From Planctomycetota bacterium (GTDB taxonomy: Bacteria > Planctomycetota > UBA1135 > GCA-002686595): a stretch of 42,761 nt of DNA. Shown here piece by piece: positions 32,514 to 41,311 of the stretch. Location: assembly GCA_020638835.1 (NCBI GenBank), contig JACKHV010000013.1, forward strand, positions 1 to 42,761, read 5' to 3'. Both the position numbers and the translations under genes were made by a program. Below the pieces are notes generated by a model, which was given only the letters and a program-made list of their open reading frames with translations, was not told the origin of the DNA and ran no database searches. Numbering within the stretch: the first letter of the stretch is position 1; every line of letters starts with the position of its first letter.

Positions 32514-35500
32514 ATGACCGACACGCGCCTCCCCGAGACCCTCCACGCCTGGCAACGCCTCGCGCCGGACCGCCCGGCCTTCGTGACCTTCTGGGCCACG
32601 GGTCCCGACACGGCGGTCGACGGCGTGTTCCGCGTCAGCGCGCTGCGACCGGCGGCGGACGGGAACGGCTGGGAGTCCTTCGACCGCTTCGCGCGGCCCT
32701 TCGAGGACTCCGAGGACGCGACGGCGACGAAGCGCATGCTGCGCGAGTACGGAGTCGGCAGCGCCGAGCTCGAGGGCGCGGACGACGCGCGCACGGCTTG
32801 GAGCGCGCTGCGCGAATTCCTCGGCGAACGCCCGCTGGTCGTGCCCGACGCGGAGGCCTTCGACGCGTGGAACGGACGCTACGCGCGCGGATCCGCCGCA
32901 CTCGCCGAACGCATCGGACTGTGCGACCTCGCCGCGCTGCTCCTGCCGGGCCGGCTCGCGAGCTTGCGCGAAGGCTTGATCGACGCGCTGACCGACGGCG
33001 CGGACCGGCCCTCGTCGCTCGCCGTGTCGCCCGCCGACCTGCAAGCCGCGACGGCCGGTCTGCTCGAGCGCTTCGCGAAGCTCGGTGCCGACGCGCACGC
33101 GCTCGCGGCGGTCGGCTACACGGCGGCGCACGCGCGACTCACCGTCGTCGACGAACCCGCGGCGGCGCGCCTCGCGCTCGCGCTGCGCCTCGTCGACCGT
33201 CCGTCGGGTTGGACCGCCTCCGCGGACGGCGGGCTGTTCCACGGCACGGAGCTCGAGGACGGCTGGCTCTCGGCGAGCCGCACCGAGGAGGACGAGCTGC
33301 CCGACCTCGTCGACGCGCTCGAACCACGCTGGACCGACGAGCTGCGACGCTTCGCAGCCGAGTCCGTGCTGCCGTCGCGCTCCGAGGGACCGACGCCCTT
33401 CGACCCCGGCGACCGCTCGCTGCTCGACGACTGCTTCCAGCTGCACCTGCCCGCGGCCTTCGCGGGCGGCACGGGCGCGTACCGCGAGAGCCAACACCGC
33501 GTGGCGCGCGAAGTCGCCGACTGCCTCGGCGAGAAGCGCGAGGCGGAAGCGCAGCTGCTGCTGGTGCACGCGCCGACCGGCACGGGCAAGACGCTCGCGT
33601 ACCTGTTGCCGCTGATGCTCTGGGCGAAGCGACACGGGCTGCGCGCCGCGGTCGCGACGTACACGCGCGCGCTGCAGGAACAGGCGATGGAGCGCGAAGT
33701 GCCGCGCGCGCTCGGTGCGCTGCGGCGCGCGGGCGTCGCGGGCGACATGCGCGTCGCGATGCTCAAGGGGCGCGAGAACTACCTCTGCTGGCGCGCGCTC
33801 AAGCTCGCCGCGCCGGAACCCTCCGCGAGCGCGGACGAGTGGCTCGCGTGGACGCAACTCGCGCTGTTCGCCACCTCGGACGTCGACGGCGACCTGAACC
33901 GCTTCCCGCAGCGCCCGCCGCTCGCGCTCGACAGCGAGCGCAGCTACCACGGCGCGCTCGGCGACCTCGTGCGCGCCTCGCGCGCGCAGACCAGCTGCTG
34001 CCGCCAATCCGACGACAAGCGCACTTGCGCCGCCGAAGTCGCGCGCGAGCGCGCGATGCGCAGCCACGTCGTGATCACGAACCACTCGTTCGCGCTGGCG
34101 CGGCAGGATCTGTTCTGTCACCTCGTGTTCGACGAGTGCGAGCACCTGCACGACCAGGCGCACGGCGCGTGGAGCCACGCCTTCCCGCTGCGGCACGCGA
34201 CGCGGCTCTGCGAACAGCTCTACTCCGACGGCCGCCTCCGCGCGCGTTCGTGGCTGGTGCGCTGGAACAAGAAACTCGTCCCCGGAACGGCCGCGCACTC
34301 GTCGCTGCGCGCGGCGATCGAGCACACCGACGAGCTGCGGCTCGCGACTTCGGCGCTGATGCGCGAGCTCGAGGAGTTCATCACGTGGCGCCGCGACCTC
34401 GAGCGCAGCCGCGACGTGCGCGACGAACACTCGCTGCTGCGCGAGTACACCGCCGATCCGCGCGGCGAGGACCTGATCCGCGTGCGCGTCGGCTGGCAGA
34501 AGGTCGGTAACCGCCTCGACGCGGCGCTCTCCGAGCTCGTCGAGCAGACCGAGGCGCTGAAGCTGCGCGGCACCGCGCGCTTGCGGCGCGGCCTCGACCT
34601 CGTGCGCGCCGACCTCGGCGAGCTGCTCGAAGCGCTGACGGCGTGGATCCCGCTCTCCGACGGCAAGCCGCGCTTCTCGCCGCAGACCTTCCACGACGTC
34701 GAGGAGTCGTCGAGCGGCGAGCTGGTGCTCGTCGCGCGCGTGCTGCTGCCGGACGAGTACCTCGGGCGCTTCTACTACCCGCAGCTGCAGACGGGCATCC
34801 TGCTGTCCGCGACGACGTGGCTGCGCGGCGGCTTCGAGGCGCAGAGTTCGTACCTGGGCCTCGCGCGCGCGCAGAACCCGGCCGAGAACGAAGAGCGTCC
34901 GCCCTGTCCGCTCTCGACGATGCGCGCGCCGGAGGTCTTCGACTACTCGCGCGTCGTCGCGCTGCTGCCGCGCGACGTCCCGCACCCGTCGAAGGACAAG
35001 GGCGCGTACGTGCGGCACCTGCGCGACTTCCTCTGCGAGCTCGGCGAGCGCACGCGCGGCCGCATCCTCGTGCTGCTGACGAACTCGGAGGACACGAAGC
35101 GCCTCGGTGCCGAGCTCGAGGGCTTCTTCCGCGCGCGCCGCATCCCGCTCTACTACCAAGGCATGCCGGGCGTCGCGAAGGAGGAGCTGGGCGAGCTCTT
35201 CCGTCGCCGCACGGACTCGATCCTGCTCGGTGTCGACACCTTCTGGTACGGCGCCGACTTCCCCGGCGAAACGCTCGAGTACCTCGTCATCGCGCGGCTG
35301 CCGTACGGCGTTCCGGACCGCTACCACTACGCGCAGTGCGCAGCGCTCGGCGTCGCGGAACAGCGCCGCAGGATCTACTTGCCGCGCGCGCTGGCGAAGT
35401 TCCGTCAGGGTTTCGGACGCTTGATGCGCTCGAAGGCCGACCGCGGCTGCGTGTTCCTGATGGATCCGCGCGTCAGCGATCCGCGGCACCGCATGTTCCT

Positions 35501-35741
35501 CGACGAACTGCCGCTCTCGCGCGACTTCCGCCCCGACCCCTCGGGCGCGCGCCTCGTGCGCGGCGACACGCAGCACTGCCTGCGCGAGGCGCTCGCGCAC
35601 ATGGGCATGCTCGCCGACACGGAACGCCGCGGCCTGGGTCTGCCGGCGCGCGACTCCGACGCGCCGCGGGCGCCGAAGACCCCCACGCTCCCCGCGCCCC
35701 CGCCGGTGCTCGACGTCGAGCTGGACGACTTGCCGTACTAG
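32514..35741 (+). CDS. DinG-family helicase with degenerate exonuclease domain
   Basis: The product has 1075 residues from the ATG at 32514. The C-terminal ~750 residues are an XPD/DinG superfamily 2 helicase: Walker A HAPTGTGKTLAY (Lys359), DECEH box (Asp540), and iron-sulfur-type cysteines Cys425, Cys495, Cys496 and Cys505 between them. Late motifs include LLGVDTFWYGADFPGE and QGFGRLMRSKADRG. Such enzymes unwind 5'-3' and resolve D-loops, R-loops or G-quadruplexes. The N-terminal ~130 residues sit where Gram-positive DinG carries a DnaQ-type exonuclease. The first motif, normally D-x-E-T-T-G, reads FWATGPD, so the metal ligands are missing and this domain is probably inactive. About 200 residues between the two have no motif I recognise. 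prmA follows after 38 bp. Confidence 0.9.
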   Translation: MTDTRLPETLHAWQRLAPDRPAFVTFWATGPDTAVDGVFRVSALRPAADGNGWESFDRFARPFEDSEDATATKRMLREYGVGSAELEGADDARTAWSALREFLGERPLVVPDAEAFDAWNGRYARGSAALAERIGLCDLAALLLPGRLASLREGLIDALTDGADRPSSLAVSPADLQAATAGLLERFAKLGADAHALAAVGYTAAHARLTVVDEPAAARLALALRLVDRPSGWTASADGGLFHGTELEDGWLSASRTEEDELPDLVDALEPRWTDELRRFAAESVLPSRSEGPTPFDPGDRSLLDDCFQLHLPAAFAGGTGAYRESQHRVAREVADCLGEKREAEAQLLLVHAPTGTGKTLAYLLPLMLWAKRHGLRAAVATYTRALQEQAMEREVPRALGALRRAGVAGDMRVAMLKGRENYLCWRALKLAAPEPSASADEWLAWTQLALFATSDVDGDLNRFPQRPPLALDSERSYHGALGDLVRASRAQTSCCRQSDDKRTCAAEVARERAMRSHVVITNHSFALARQDLFCHLVFDECEHLHDQAHGAWSHAFPLRHATRLCEQLYSDGRLRARSWLVRWNKKLVPGTAAHSSLRAAIEHTDELRLATSALMRELEEFITWRRDLERSRDVRDEHSLLREYTADPRGEDLIRVRVGWQKVGNRLDAALSELVEQTEALKLRGTARLRRGLDLVRADLGELLEALTAWIPLSDGKPRFSPQTFHDVEESSSGELVLVARVLLPDEYLGRFYYPQLQTGILLSATTWLRGGFEAQSSYLGLARAQNPAENEERPPCPLSTMRAPEVFDYSRVVALLPRDVPHPSKDKGAYVRHLRDFLCELGERTRGRILVLLTNSEDTKRLGAELEGFFRARRIPLYYQGMPGVAKEELGELFRRRTDSILLGVDTFWYGADFPGETLEYLVIARLPYGVPDRYHYAQCAALGVAEQRRRIYLPRALAKFRQGFGRLMRSKADRGCVFLMDPRVSDPRHRMFLDELPLSRDFRPDPSGARLVRGDTQHCLREALAHMGMLADTERRGLGLPARDSDAPRAPKTPTLPAPPPVLDVELDDLPY

Positions 35742-35779
35742 CGCGCGTCGTTTCGCTTCCCGAGCGCTACCCTCTGCGC

Positions 35780-36694
35780 ATGATCCGCTGGACGGAAGTG
35801 AGGATCCTCGTGCCGCAGGGCTGGCAGGAACTGGTCGCCGAACGCGTCTGCGCCGGTCCGTGCACCTCGGCGGCCTTCGGTCGCTCGTCGCTCGCCGCCG
35901 AAGCCGTGCCCGAAGGCTTCGAGATGGTGCGCGCGTTCCTGCCCGACCGCTCGGACACGCCGGAAGTCCGCGCGGCGATCGAGGACGACCTCGCGCAGCT
36001 CGCGGCGCTCACCGAAGCACCCGAGCTCGACGGCCTGCGCATCGAGTGGCGCGAGCTGCCGCCCGAGGACTACGCGAACTCGTGGAAGAAGAGCTGGAAG
36101 CCGTTCCGCGTCGGTCGCCTGCTCTTGCTGCCGCCCTGGAAGGACTGGACGCCGCGCGCCGACGAAGTGCGCCTCACGATCCAACCCGGCGGCGCCTTCG
36201 GTTCCGGCCGGCACGCGACGACCCGCACCTGCTTGCGCGCGCTCTCGCAGCGCATCGCGGGCGGCGAACGCGTGCTCGACGCGGGCAGCGGCAGCGGTGT
36301 GCTGTCCGTCGCCGCCGCGCTGCTCGGCGCGGAGTCGTGCCTCGGCTTCGACGTCGACGCGAACGCGGCCTTCATCGCCGACGAGCTGGCCCAGGACAAC
36401 GGCGTGGCGTCGCGCTGCGAGTTCCGCGGCGGTGACTTCGGAGTGCTCGGCCCCGACGACTCGAGCTACGACGTCGTGCTCGCGAACATCTACTCGGACA
36501 TCATCCAGGCGCACGCCGCCGACTTGTCGGAGCGCCTCGCCGCGAGCGGTTGGTTCATGTTCTCGGGCTGCCCCGACCGGCACGCGCCCGAGACGCGCGC
36601 CGCGATCGAGGCGGCGGGCCTGCGCATCACCGAAGAACGCCCGCGCGGGCGCTGGTACACCTTCATCGGCCGCAAGGCCGACGCAGGCTCCTAG
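35780..36694 (+). CDS. prmA: Ribosomal protein L11 methyltransferase (PrmA)
   Basis: The product has 304 residues from the ATG at 35780, close to the usual ~295. PrmA trimethylates several amino groups of ribosomal protein L11 using S-adenosylmethionine. The N-terminal substrate domain ends near residue 120 (YANSWKKSWKPFRVG). The SAM domain carries PGGAFGSGRHATTRTC, VLDAGSGSGVLSVAAALLGA, an acidic FDVD and VLANIYSDI, the last in place of NPPY. These are all PrmA hallmarks. It follows the helicase gene by 38 bp and probably shares its transcript. The stop TAG is symmetric with the TAG of the convergent gene within CTAG. Confidence 0.92.
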   Translation: MIRWTEVRILVPQGWQELVAERVCAGPCTSAAFGRSSLAAEAVPEGFEMVRAFLPDRSDTPEVRAAIEDDLAQLAALTEAPELDGLRIEWRELPPEDYANSWKKSWKPFRVGRLLLLPPWKDWTPRADEVRLTIQPGGAFGSGRHATTRTCLRALSQRIAGGERVLDAGSGSGVLSVAAALLGAESCLGFDVDANAAFIADELAQDNGVASRCEFRGGDFGVLGPDDSSYDVVLANIYSDIIQAHAADLSERLAASGWFMFSGCPDRHAPETRAAIEAAGLRITEERPRGRWYTFIGRKADAGS

Positions 36695-38871
36695 TCCTGC
36701 TCCGCCGGCTCGGCGTCTGCGGCCTGCGGCGGCTCGACGTAGCGCTCGAGCGCCGCGGCGTCCGACTCGCGTCCGGCGGCGAGCAAGGCGTCGCGCACCG
36801 CCCGCAGCGTCTCGCGCGGACGGACGCCGCGTGCGTCGGGTTCGTCGTGCGCCGGGGTCTCGAAGGTGAAGCAGAGCAGGATCTCGGCCAGCGCCTCGTC
36901 CAGACGACCGGACTCGAGGAACAGCCGCGCACGACCCGCTCGCGCCTGCGCTTGGTACCAGCGCGCGAACGAACCGACGGAAGCGCTGGCGCCGACAGCG
37001 TCCTCGAGGTCCTGGAACGCCAGTCGATAGTCCTCGAGCGCGCGTTGCGTGTCGCGTTCCTCGATGCGCCGCTCGGCGGCCTGCAGCTTGGCGAGCCCCG
37101 CGAACGACGAACGCTGGGCGCGGTCGATGCCGGCGAGTCGTCGCCCGTCGTAGGCGCGGAGCAAGCCGTCTGGACCCTCGTCGCGCAGGACGACCCAGCG
37201 GTACCACTCGTGCATCGTGCCCGACTGCGGCCAGCGCTCGAGCGCGAGTTCGATGGCGCGACGTTGCGCGGCGCGCAGGTCGACCGCGCCGAGCAGCTGG
37301 AACGCGTGCAGCGCCTGCGCTTCGGTCCCCATCGGGTGACGGATCAACACCTCGTGCGCGGCGGCGGAGTCCGCGAGCAGGTTCTCGCTCAACGCTTCGC
37401 GTCGGCCGAGCTGTTCGTAGACGAGGCGCGCGCCGGAGTCCGCCAAGACGTCGACCACGTCGACGGCGAGCGGCGTGGAGCTCCACGCCTGCAGCGCGCG
37501 CATCGACCGGCGCGCCGCTTCGGACGCCGACGCGAAGTCGCCGAGCATGTAGCTGCTCCAGGCGAACAAGCCGTTCGCGAGGCCGTCGTCGGGCCGCACG
37601 TTGCGCGCGCGATCGGCGGCGCTGCGGACGTCCTCGAGCACGAAGCTCGGGTCGCCGCCGGTCCGCATCAGGTCCAAGGCGTAGGCGCGGCCGTTGCGCG
37701 CGAACAGCACGTTCAGATCGGGGTCGTCGGGGTCTTCGGCGAGGCGTTCCTCGATGCGCGCGAGGCGCTCGTCCCACGCGACGTCCGCGACGGGTTCCGA
37801 GGACGCGCCGCTCGTCGAACCGAGCAGCCACGCCTCGACGTCGACGACCTCGGAGCCCGCGCCGACGGCGCGCAGGGCGCGCGCGTGTTGCATCGCCGAC
37901 AGGGCGACGTCCTCCGGCGCGTCGGTGGCGAAGCGCTGGAGCGCGGAGAGCAGGGCGTCGCGCTCTTCGGAGGGTGCGTCGCCGAGCAACTGCGCGGCGA
38001 GGGAGAAGTGTAGGAGCGCGGCACCGCGCGGGTACGCGGCCAACGTGGTGATGCCGGCAGCGCGCACCACGGGCTCGGGATCGCGTAGGGCGAGACGCAA
38101 CAACTCGGGATGCTGCGTCGTGCGCGTGGGCGAGAGCGCCGCGCCGGCGAGCCGCACGCGATCCTCCGTCGAAGCAGCGACGAAGCGCGCCTCCAGCAGG
38201 TCGCGGTGCGCCGCGTCCGGGCTGTCGAGCAACTCACCCTCGCTGAGTTCCGGAGGCGGCTCGGGTTGCGCCGACACTTCCGCTCCCGCGCCCTCGATCG
38301 TCGGCGCTTCGGCGACCGGCTCGAACTTGCCGAACTCGGCGAGCGCCGCGTCGATCTTCGAGAGGTCGGTGAGCAAGTAGAGGTCGAACAAGACCTCGCC
38401 GTCGGGTGAGACCCCCACGTGCCGCGGCGCGACGCGGCGCCCGTCGAACCAGCGCTCGAAGAGTTCCGGTTCGATCTCCATGTGCTCCGAGTTCGTCACG
38501 CGGCCGAACTTGCTGTCCGGGATGCGCACGCCGCGGCTGGTGTGGTCGAGCGCGTCGTGCCGATCGGGCGAGGCGAGCAAGGGGATGAAGCCGTCGGCCA
38601 GCGCGACGAAGTCCGGATCGCGGTAACGGTCGGCGGCGAGCGCCTCGGAGGCGAGTTCGCCGTCCATGTTCACGCAGAGCAGCAACGGCTTGCCCGTCGC
38701 GCGGCTCAAGGCGAGCGCGTCTTCGAGGTTCCGCTGCCACGGCATCAGCGGCGGCGAGGCGGTGCGGTCTTCGCGCAGGTAGGACGCGGGTTCGTCGACT
38801 TGCGCGAGCACGGGCGCGGCGAGTCCGAGGCAGAGCCCGGCGACGGCGAGGAGAGAGCGGTGGAGGAGCAT
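36691..38871 (-). CDS. Exported thioredoxin-like/helical-repeat protein
   Basis: The product has 726 residues from the ATG at 38871, which gives a good signal peptide (MLLHRSLLAVAGLCLGLAAP). A thioredoxin-like domain follows (about 30-180: WQRNLEDALALSRATGKPLL, then LCVNMDGELAS). The place where CxxC would sit has no cysteine pair, so redox activity is unlikely. The middle (about 220-330) has HEAT-like turns (DPEPVVRAAGITTLAAYP). The C-terminal half (about 370-700) is helical with TPR-like packing, including LFAWSSYMLGDFASASEAARRSM. It resembles multi-domain periplasmic proteins of planctomycetes, probably for protein interactions. I do not recognise a named family. Confidence 0.72.
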   Translation of the reverse strand: MLLHRSLLAVAGLCLGLAAPVLAQVDEPASYLREDRTASPPLMPWQRNLEDALALSRATGKPLLLCVNMDGELASEALAADRYRDPDFVALADGFIPLLASPDRHDALDHTSRGVRIPDSKFGRVTNSEHMEIEPELFERWFDGRRVAPRHVGVSPDGEVLFDLYLLTDLSKIDAALAEFGKFEPVAEAPTIEGAGAEVSAQPEPPPELSEGELLDSPDAAHRDLLEARFVAASTEDRVRLAGAALSPTRTTQHPELLRLALRDPEPVVRAAGITTLAAYPRGAALLHFSLAAQLLGDAPSEERDALLSALQRFATDAPEDVALSAMQHARALRAVGAGSEVVDVEAWLLGSTSGASSEPVADVAWDERLARIEERLAEDPDDPDLNVLFARNGRAYALDLMRTGGDPSFVLEDVRSAADRARNVRPDDGLANGLFAWSSYMLGDFASASEAARRSMRALQAWSSTPLAVDVVDVLADSGARLVYEQLGRREALSENLLADSAAAHEVLIRHPMGTEAQALHAFQLLGAVDLRAAQRRAIELALERWPQSGTMHEWYRWVVLRDEGPDGLLRAYDGRRLAGIDRAQRSSFAGLAKLQAAERRIEERDTQRALEDYRLAFQDLEDAVGASASVGSFARWYQAQARAGRARLFLESGRLDEALAEILLCFTFETPAHDEPDARGVRPRETLRAVRDALLAAGRESDAAALERYVEPPQAADAEPAEQD

Positions 38872-38965
38872 CTTCGTGGGGGGAGGCGGCCGCGGATCGG
38901 CGCCCGACAGGGTAACGCGCCGCGGCGTCCTTGTGCCGCCCGGAGCGCCGCGCCACACTCCCGGG

Positions 38966-39292
38966 ATGCACACCGCCCTCCTCCTCAACCACGACTGCAT
39001 GGGTCACGGCGACCCGGCGCTCGGCCGCAAGATCCTCGCCGTCTTCCTGCGCAAGCTGCCTTCGATGCAGCAGGTCGAGTCGATCCTGATGGTCAACTCG
39101 GGCGTGAAGTTGGTCGCGCCGGACTCGCCGGTGTTGACCGAGCTGCGCGAGCTCGAAGCCCACGGCGTCGACTTGATGCCCTGCGGGACCTGCGTCGAGG
39201 CCTACGGCATCCAGGTCGCCGCCGGCGAGGTCTCGAACATGGACGAGATCGTCGCGGAGCTCGGGCGCGCCGACAAGGTCATCACGCTGTAA
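38966..39292 (+). CDS. DsrE/YedF-like sulfur- or selenium-relay protein
   Basis: The product has 108 residues from MHTALLLNHDCMGHG. It resembles the C-terminal DsrE-type domain of YedF, a sulfurtransferase-like protein linked to selenium metabolism. The clearest matches are the MPCGTCVEAYG segment (Cys73, Cys76) and AAGEVSNMDEI. The N-terminal TusA domain present in full YedF is missing. The protein could pass sulfur or selenium as a persulfide or perselenide on a cysteine. It is the first gene of a plus-strand operon with a glycosyltransferase (9 bp gap) and a methyltransferase. The pairing with glycan genes is odd and may simply be transcriptional. Confidence 0.85.
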   Translation: MHTALLLNHDCMGHGDPALGRKILAVFLRKLPSMQQVESILMVNSGVKLVAPDSPVLTELRELEAHGVDLMPCGTCVEAYGIQVAAGEVSNMDEIVAELGRADKVITL

Positions 39293-39301
39293 CGCGCCGG
39301 C

Positions 39302-40495
39302 GTGAAGCTCCTCTTCCTCTCGCAGCGGGTCCCCTACCCGCCGAACCGCGGCGACAAGATCACGACGTGGCGCTTGATCGAGCGCATGTCGCGAACGCAC
39401 GAGGTGCGCGCCGTCGCCTTCGCGCACGACGAAGCCGACTTCGCCGCGGCGCGTCAGCTGACCGAGATGGGGATGCCGACCACGCCGATCGCCTTCCACG
39501 AGCGGAAGCGCAAGCTGCTCTCCATCCCGCTGCTCGCGACGGGGACGCCGCTGACGCTCGGCGTCTACGGATCTCGCGAGCTGCAGCGCGAGGTCGACGA
39601 GCTGGCGAAGTGGGCGGACGCCGCCTACGCGTACTCCAGCTCGATGGGCGCCTTCCTCGAGCCGCACGACATGCCGCGCGTCATGCACTTCGGCGAGCTC
39701 GACTCGGACAAGTGGCGTCAGTACGCGCAGCGCACGTCCTTCCCGATGTCGTGGATCTACGGCCGCGAAGCGCGCACGCTGCAGCGCTTCGAGTCGCGCG
39801 TCGCGCACGCCTTCACGGACAACGTCTTCTGCACGCCGCTCGAACAGCGGATCTTCGACGAGCGCATCCCAGGCTGTCCGTCGACGGTCCTGCGCAACGG
39901 CGTCGACCTCGAGTCCTTCACTCCGTCGCCCGAATCGGCCGAAGCGGGGCACCTCGTCTTCACGGGCGTGATGAACTACTACCCGAACGTCGACGGTTGC
40001 GTGTGGTTCTGCGAGGAGATCCTGCCGCTCGTGCGCGAACGCCACGCCGCCGCGCGCTTCTCGATCGTCGGCTCGAAGCCCTCGCCGGATGTCGAACGCC
40101 TCGCGCACATCGACGGCGTCACGGTGACCGGCTTCGTCGACTCCACGGCCGACTGGATGCGCCGCGCGCAGGTCGCCGTGGCACCGCTGCGTATCGCGCG
40201 CGGCATCCAGAACAAGGTGCTCGAGGCGATGGCCATGGGCCTGCCGACCGTCGGCACGACCTGCGCGACGCAGGGCGTCGAGGGCGAGCACGAACGCGAC
40301 TACCTCGTCTCCGACGACGCGCGCGGATTCGCGGATCACGTCATCCGCTTGCTCGACGACGCCGCAGCCGCCCGAGAACTCGGCGCGCGCGCCCGCCGCT
40401 TCGTCGAAGACCACTACAATTGGGAGACCGTCTTCCAACCCCTCGACGAGATCCTCGAACGCTGCGCGGAAGCCGCCGCGAGAACGACACGATGA
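39302..40495 (+). CDS. Glycosyltransferase, XrtA/TIGR03087-like
   Basis: The product has 397 residues from a GTG at 39302. It has a GT-B fold: N-terminal LLFLSQRVPYPPNRGDKITT, then MHFGELDSDKWRQYAQRTSF, IYGREARTLQRFESRV, TVLRNGVDLESFTP and LVFTGVMNYYPNVD. The donor-binding end is NKVLEAMAMGLPTVGT. The DSDKWRQYA motif is characteristic of the TIGR03087 glycosyltransferases found in loci for exopolysaccharide linked to the XrtA/PEP-CTERM sorting system. No exosortase or PEP-CTERM protein is in this window, so that link is only a guess. The stop overlaps the ATG of the methyltransferase as ATGA, so the two are coupled. Role: adding a sugar to a surface polysaccharide. Confidence 0.9.
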   Translation: MKLLFLSQRVPYPPNRGDKITTWRLIERMSRTHEVRAVAFAHDEADFAAARQLTEMGMPTTPIAFHERKRKLLSIPLLATGTPLTLGVYGSRELQREVDELAKWADAAYAYSSSMGAFLEPHDMPRVMHFGELDSDKWRQYAQRTSFPMSWIYGREARTLQRFESRVAHAFTDNVFCTPLEQRIFDERIPGCPSTVLRNGVDLESFTPSPESAEAGHLVFTGVMNYYPNVDGCVWFCEEILPLVRERHAAARFSIVGSKPSPDVERLAHIDGVTVTGFVDSTADWMRRAQVAVAPLRIARGIQNKVLEAMAMGLPTVGTTCATQGVEGEHERDYLVSDDARGFADHVIRLLDDAAAARELGARARRFVEDHYNWETVFQPLDEILERCAEAAARTTR

Positions 40496-41184
40496 GCCAC
40501 GAGAAGATCGCCAACCTGTTCGACGACTGGGCCAAGAGCGGGCGCGGTGAGCGCATGCAGATCGGACACGGCGACGTCGTCGAACAAGTCGTCGCCGACC
40601 TCGACGTGCGCCCCGGACACCAGATCCTCGACCTCGGCTGCGGCGTCGGCTGGGCGACGCGCATCCTCGCGCAGAAGGCCCCGGGTGCCCAAGCGATCGG
40701 AATCGACGTCGCGCCCGAGATGATCGCGAAGGCGGAAGAACTCTCCTCCTACACGATCCGCGCCCGCTACGAGGTCGGCACCTTCGAGCACCTCGACTTT
40801 CCCGACGAGAAGTTCGACCACGTCTTCTCGATGGAAGCCCTCTACTACGCCACCGATCTCCCCCAGGCCCTGCGCGAGATCCACCGCGTCACCAAGACCG
40901 GCGGCGAAGTGAACGTCGTGATCGACTGCTACGCCGAACGCGAGTCGACCCACGCCTGGGGCCACACCCTCGGCCTCGACCTCCACGTCCTCTCCGAAGC
41001 CGACTGGAAGCAAGCCTTCGAGCACGCCGGCTTCACGCACGTCGAACTCACCCGCGTCAAGGACCGCCGCGGCGCCGGCGTCGAGGGCGACTTCCAAGCG
41101 AGCGAACACTTCCCGAGCTGGGAGGAGCACGTCGCCTACCACGAGGCGGGAAGCCTGCGGATCCGGGCGAAGAAGCCGTTCTGA
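40492..41184 (+). CDS. Class I SAM-dependent methyltransferase
   Basis: The product has 230 residues from the ATG at 40492. The SAM site carries ILDLGCGVGWATRIL (motif I, about residues 44-58) and GIDVAPEMI, followed by FDHVFSMEALYY and LREIHRVTKTGGEV. The overall pattern is like UbiE/COQ5 and arsenite- or polysaccharide-type methyltransferases; the acceptor is unknown. Its ATGA overlap with the glycosyltransferase makes it a candidate for methylating the same glycan or lipid. It ends the three-gene operon, which is closed by a strong hairpin. Confidence 0.9.
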   Translation: MSHEKIANLFDDWAKSGRGERMQIGHGDVVEQVVADLDVRPGHQILDLGCGVGWATRILAQKAPGAQAIGIDVAPEMIAKAEELSSYTIRARYEVGTFEHLDFPDEKFDHVFSMEALYYATDLPQALREIHRVTKTGGEVNVVIDCYAERESTHAWGHTLGLDLHVLSEADWKQAFEHAGFTHVELTRVKDRRGAGVEGDFQASEHFPSWEEHVAYHEAGSLRIRAKKPF

Positions 41185-41205
41185 GGCCTTTCCGCCGAAT
41201 CACCG

Positions 41206-41248
41206 CAGGAGCGGCCCCGCCGATCGCGGGGCCGCTCCTGTTTCGTTC
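41206..41248 (+). terminator. Strong hairpin terminator of the glycan operon
   Basis: A 15-bp perfect stem pairs CAGGAGCGGCCCCGC (41206-41220) with GCGGGGCCGCTCCTG (41226-41240) around the loop CGATC, followed by TTTCGTTC. It lies 21 nt after the methyltransferase stop and also suits the convergent lectin gene. Confidence 0.85.
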
Positions 41249-41311
41249 AACCGATCGTGACTTCTGCTCGCGCGGCTCGTGTGTCTCGATCAGGACGGGC
41301 AGGCGCTGCGC

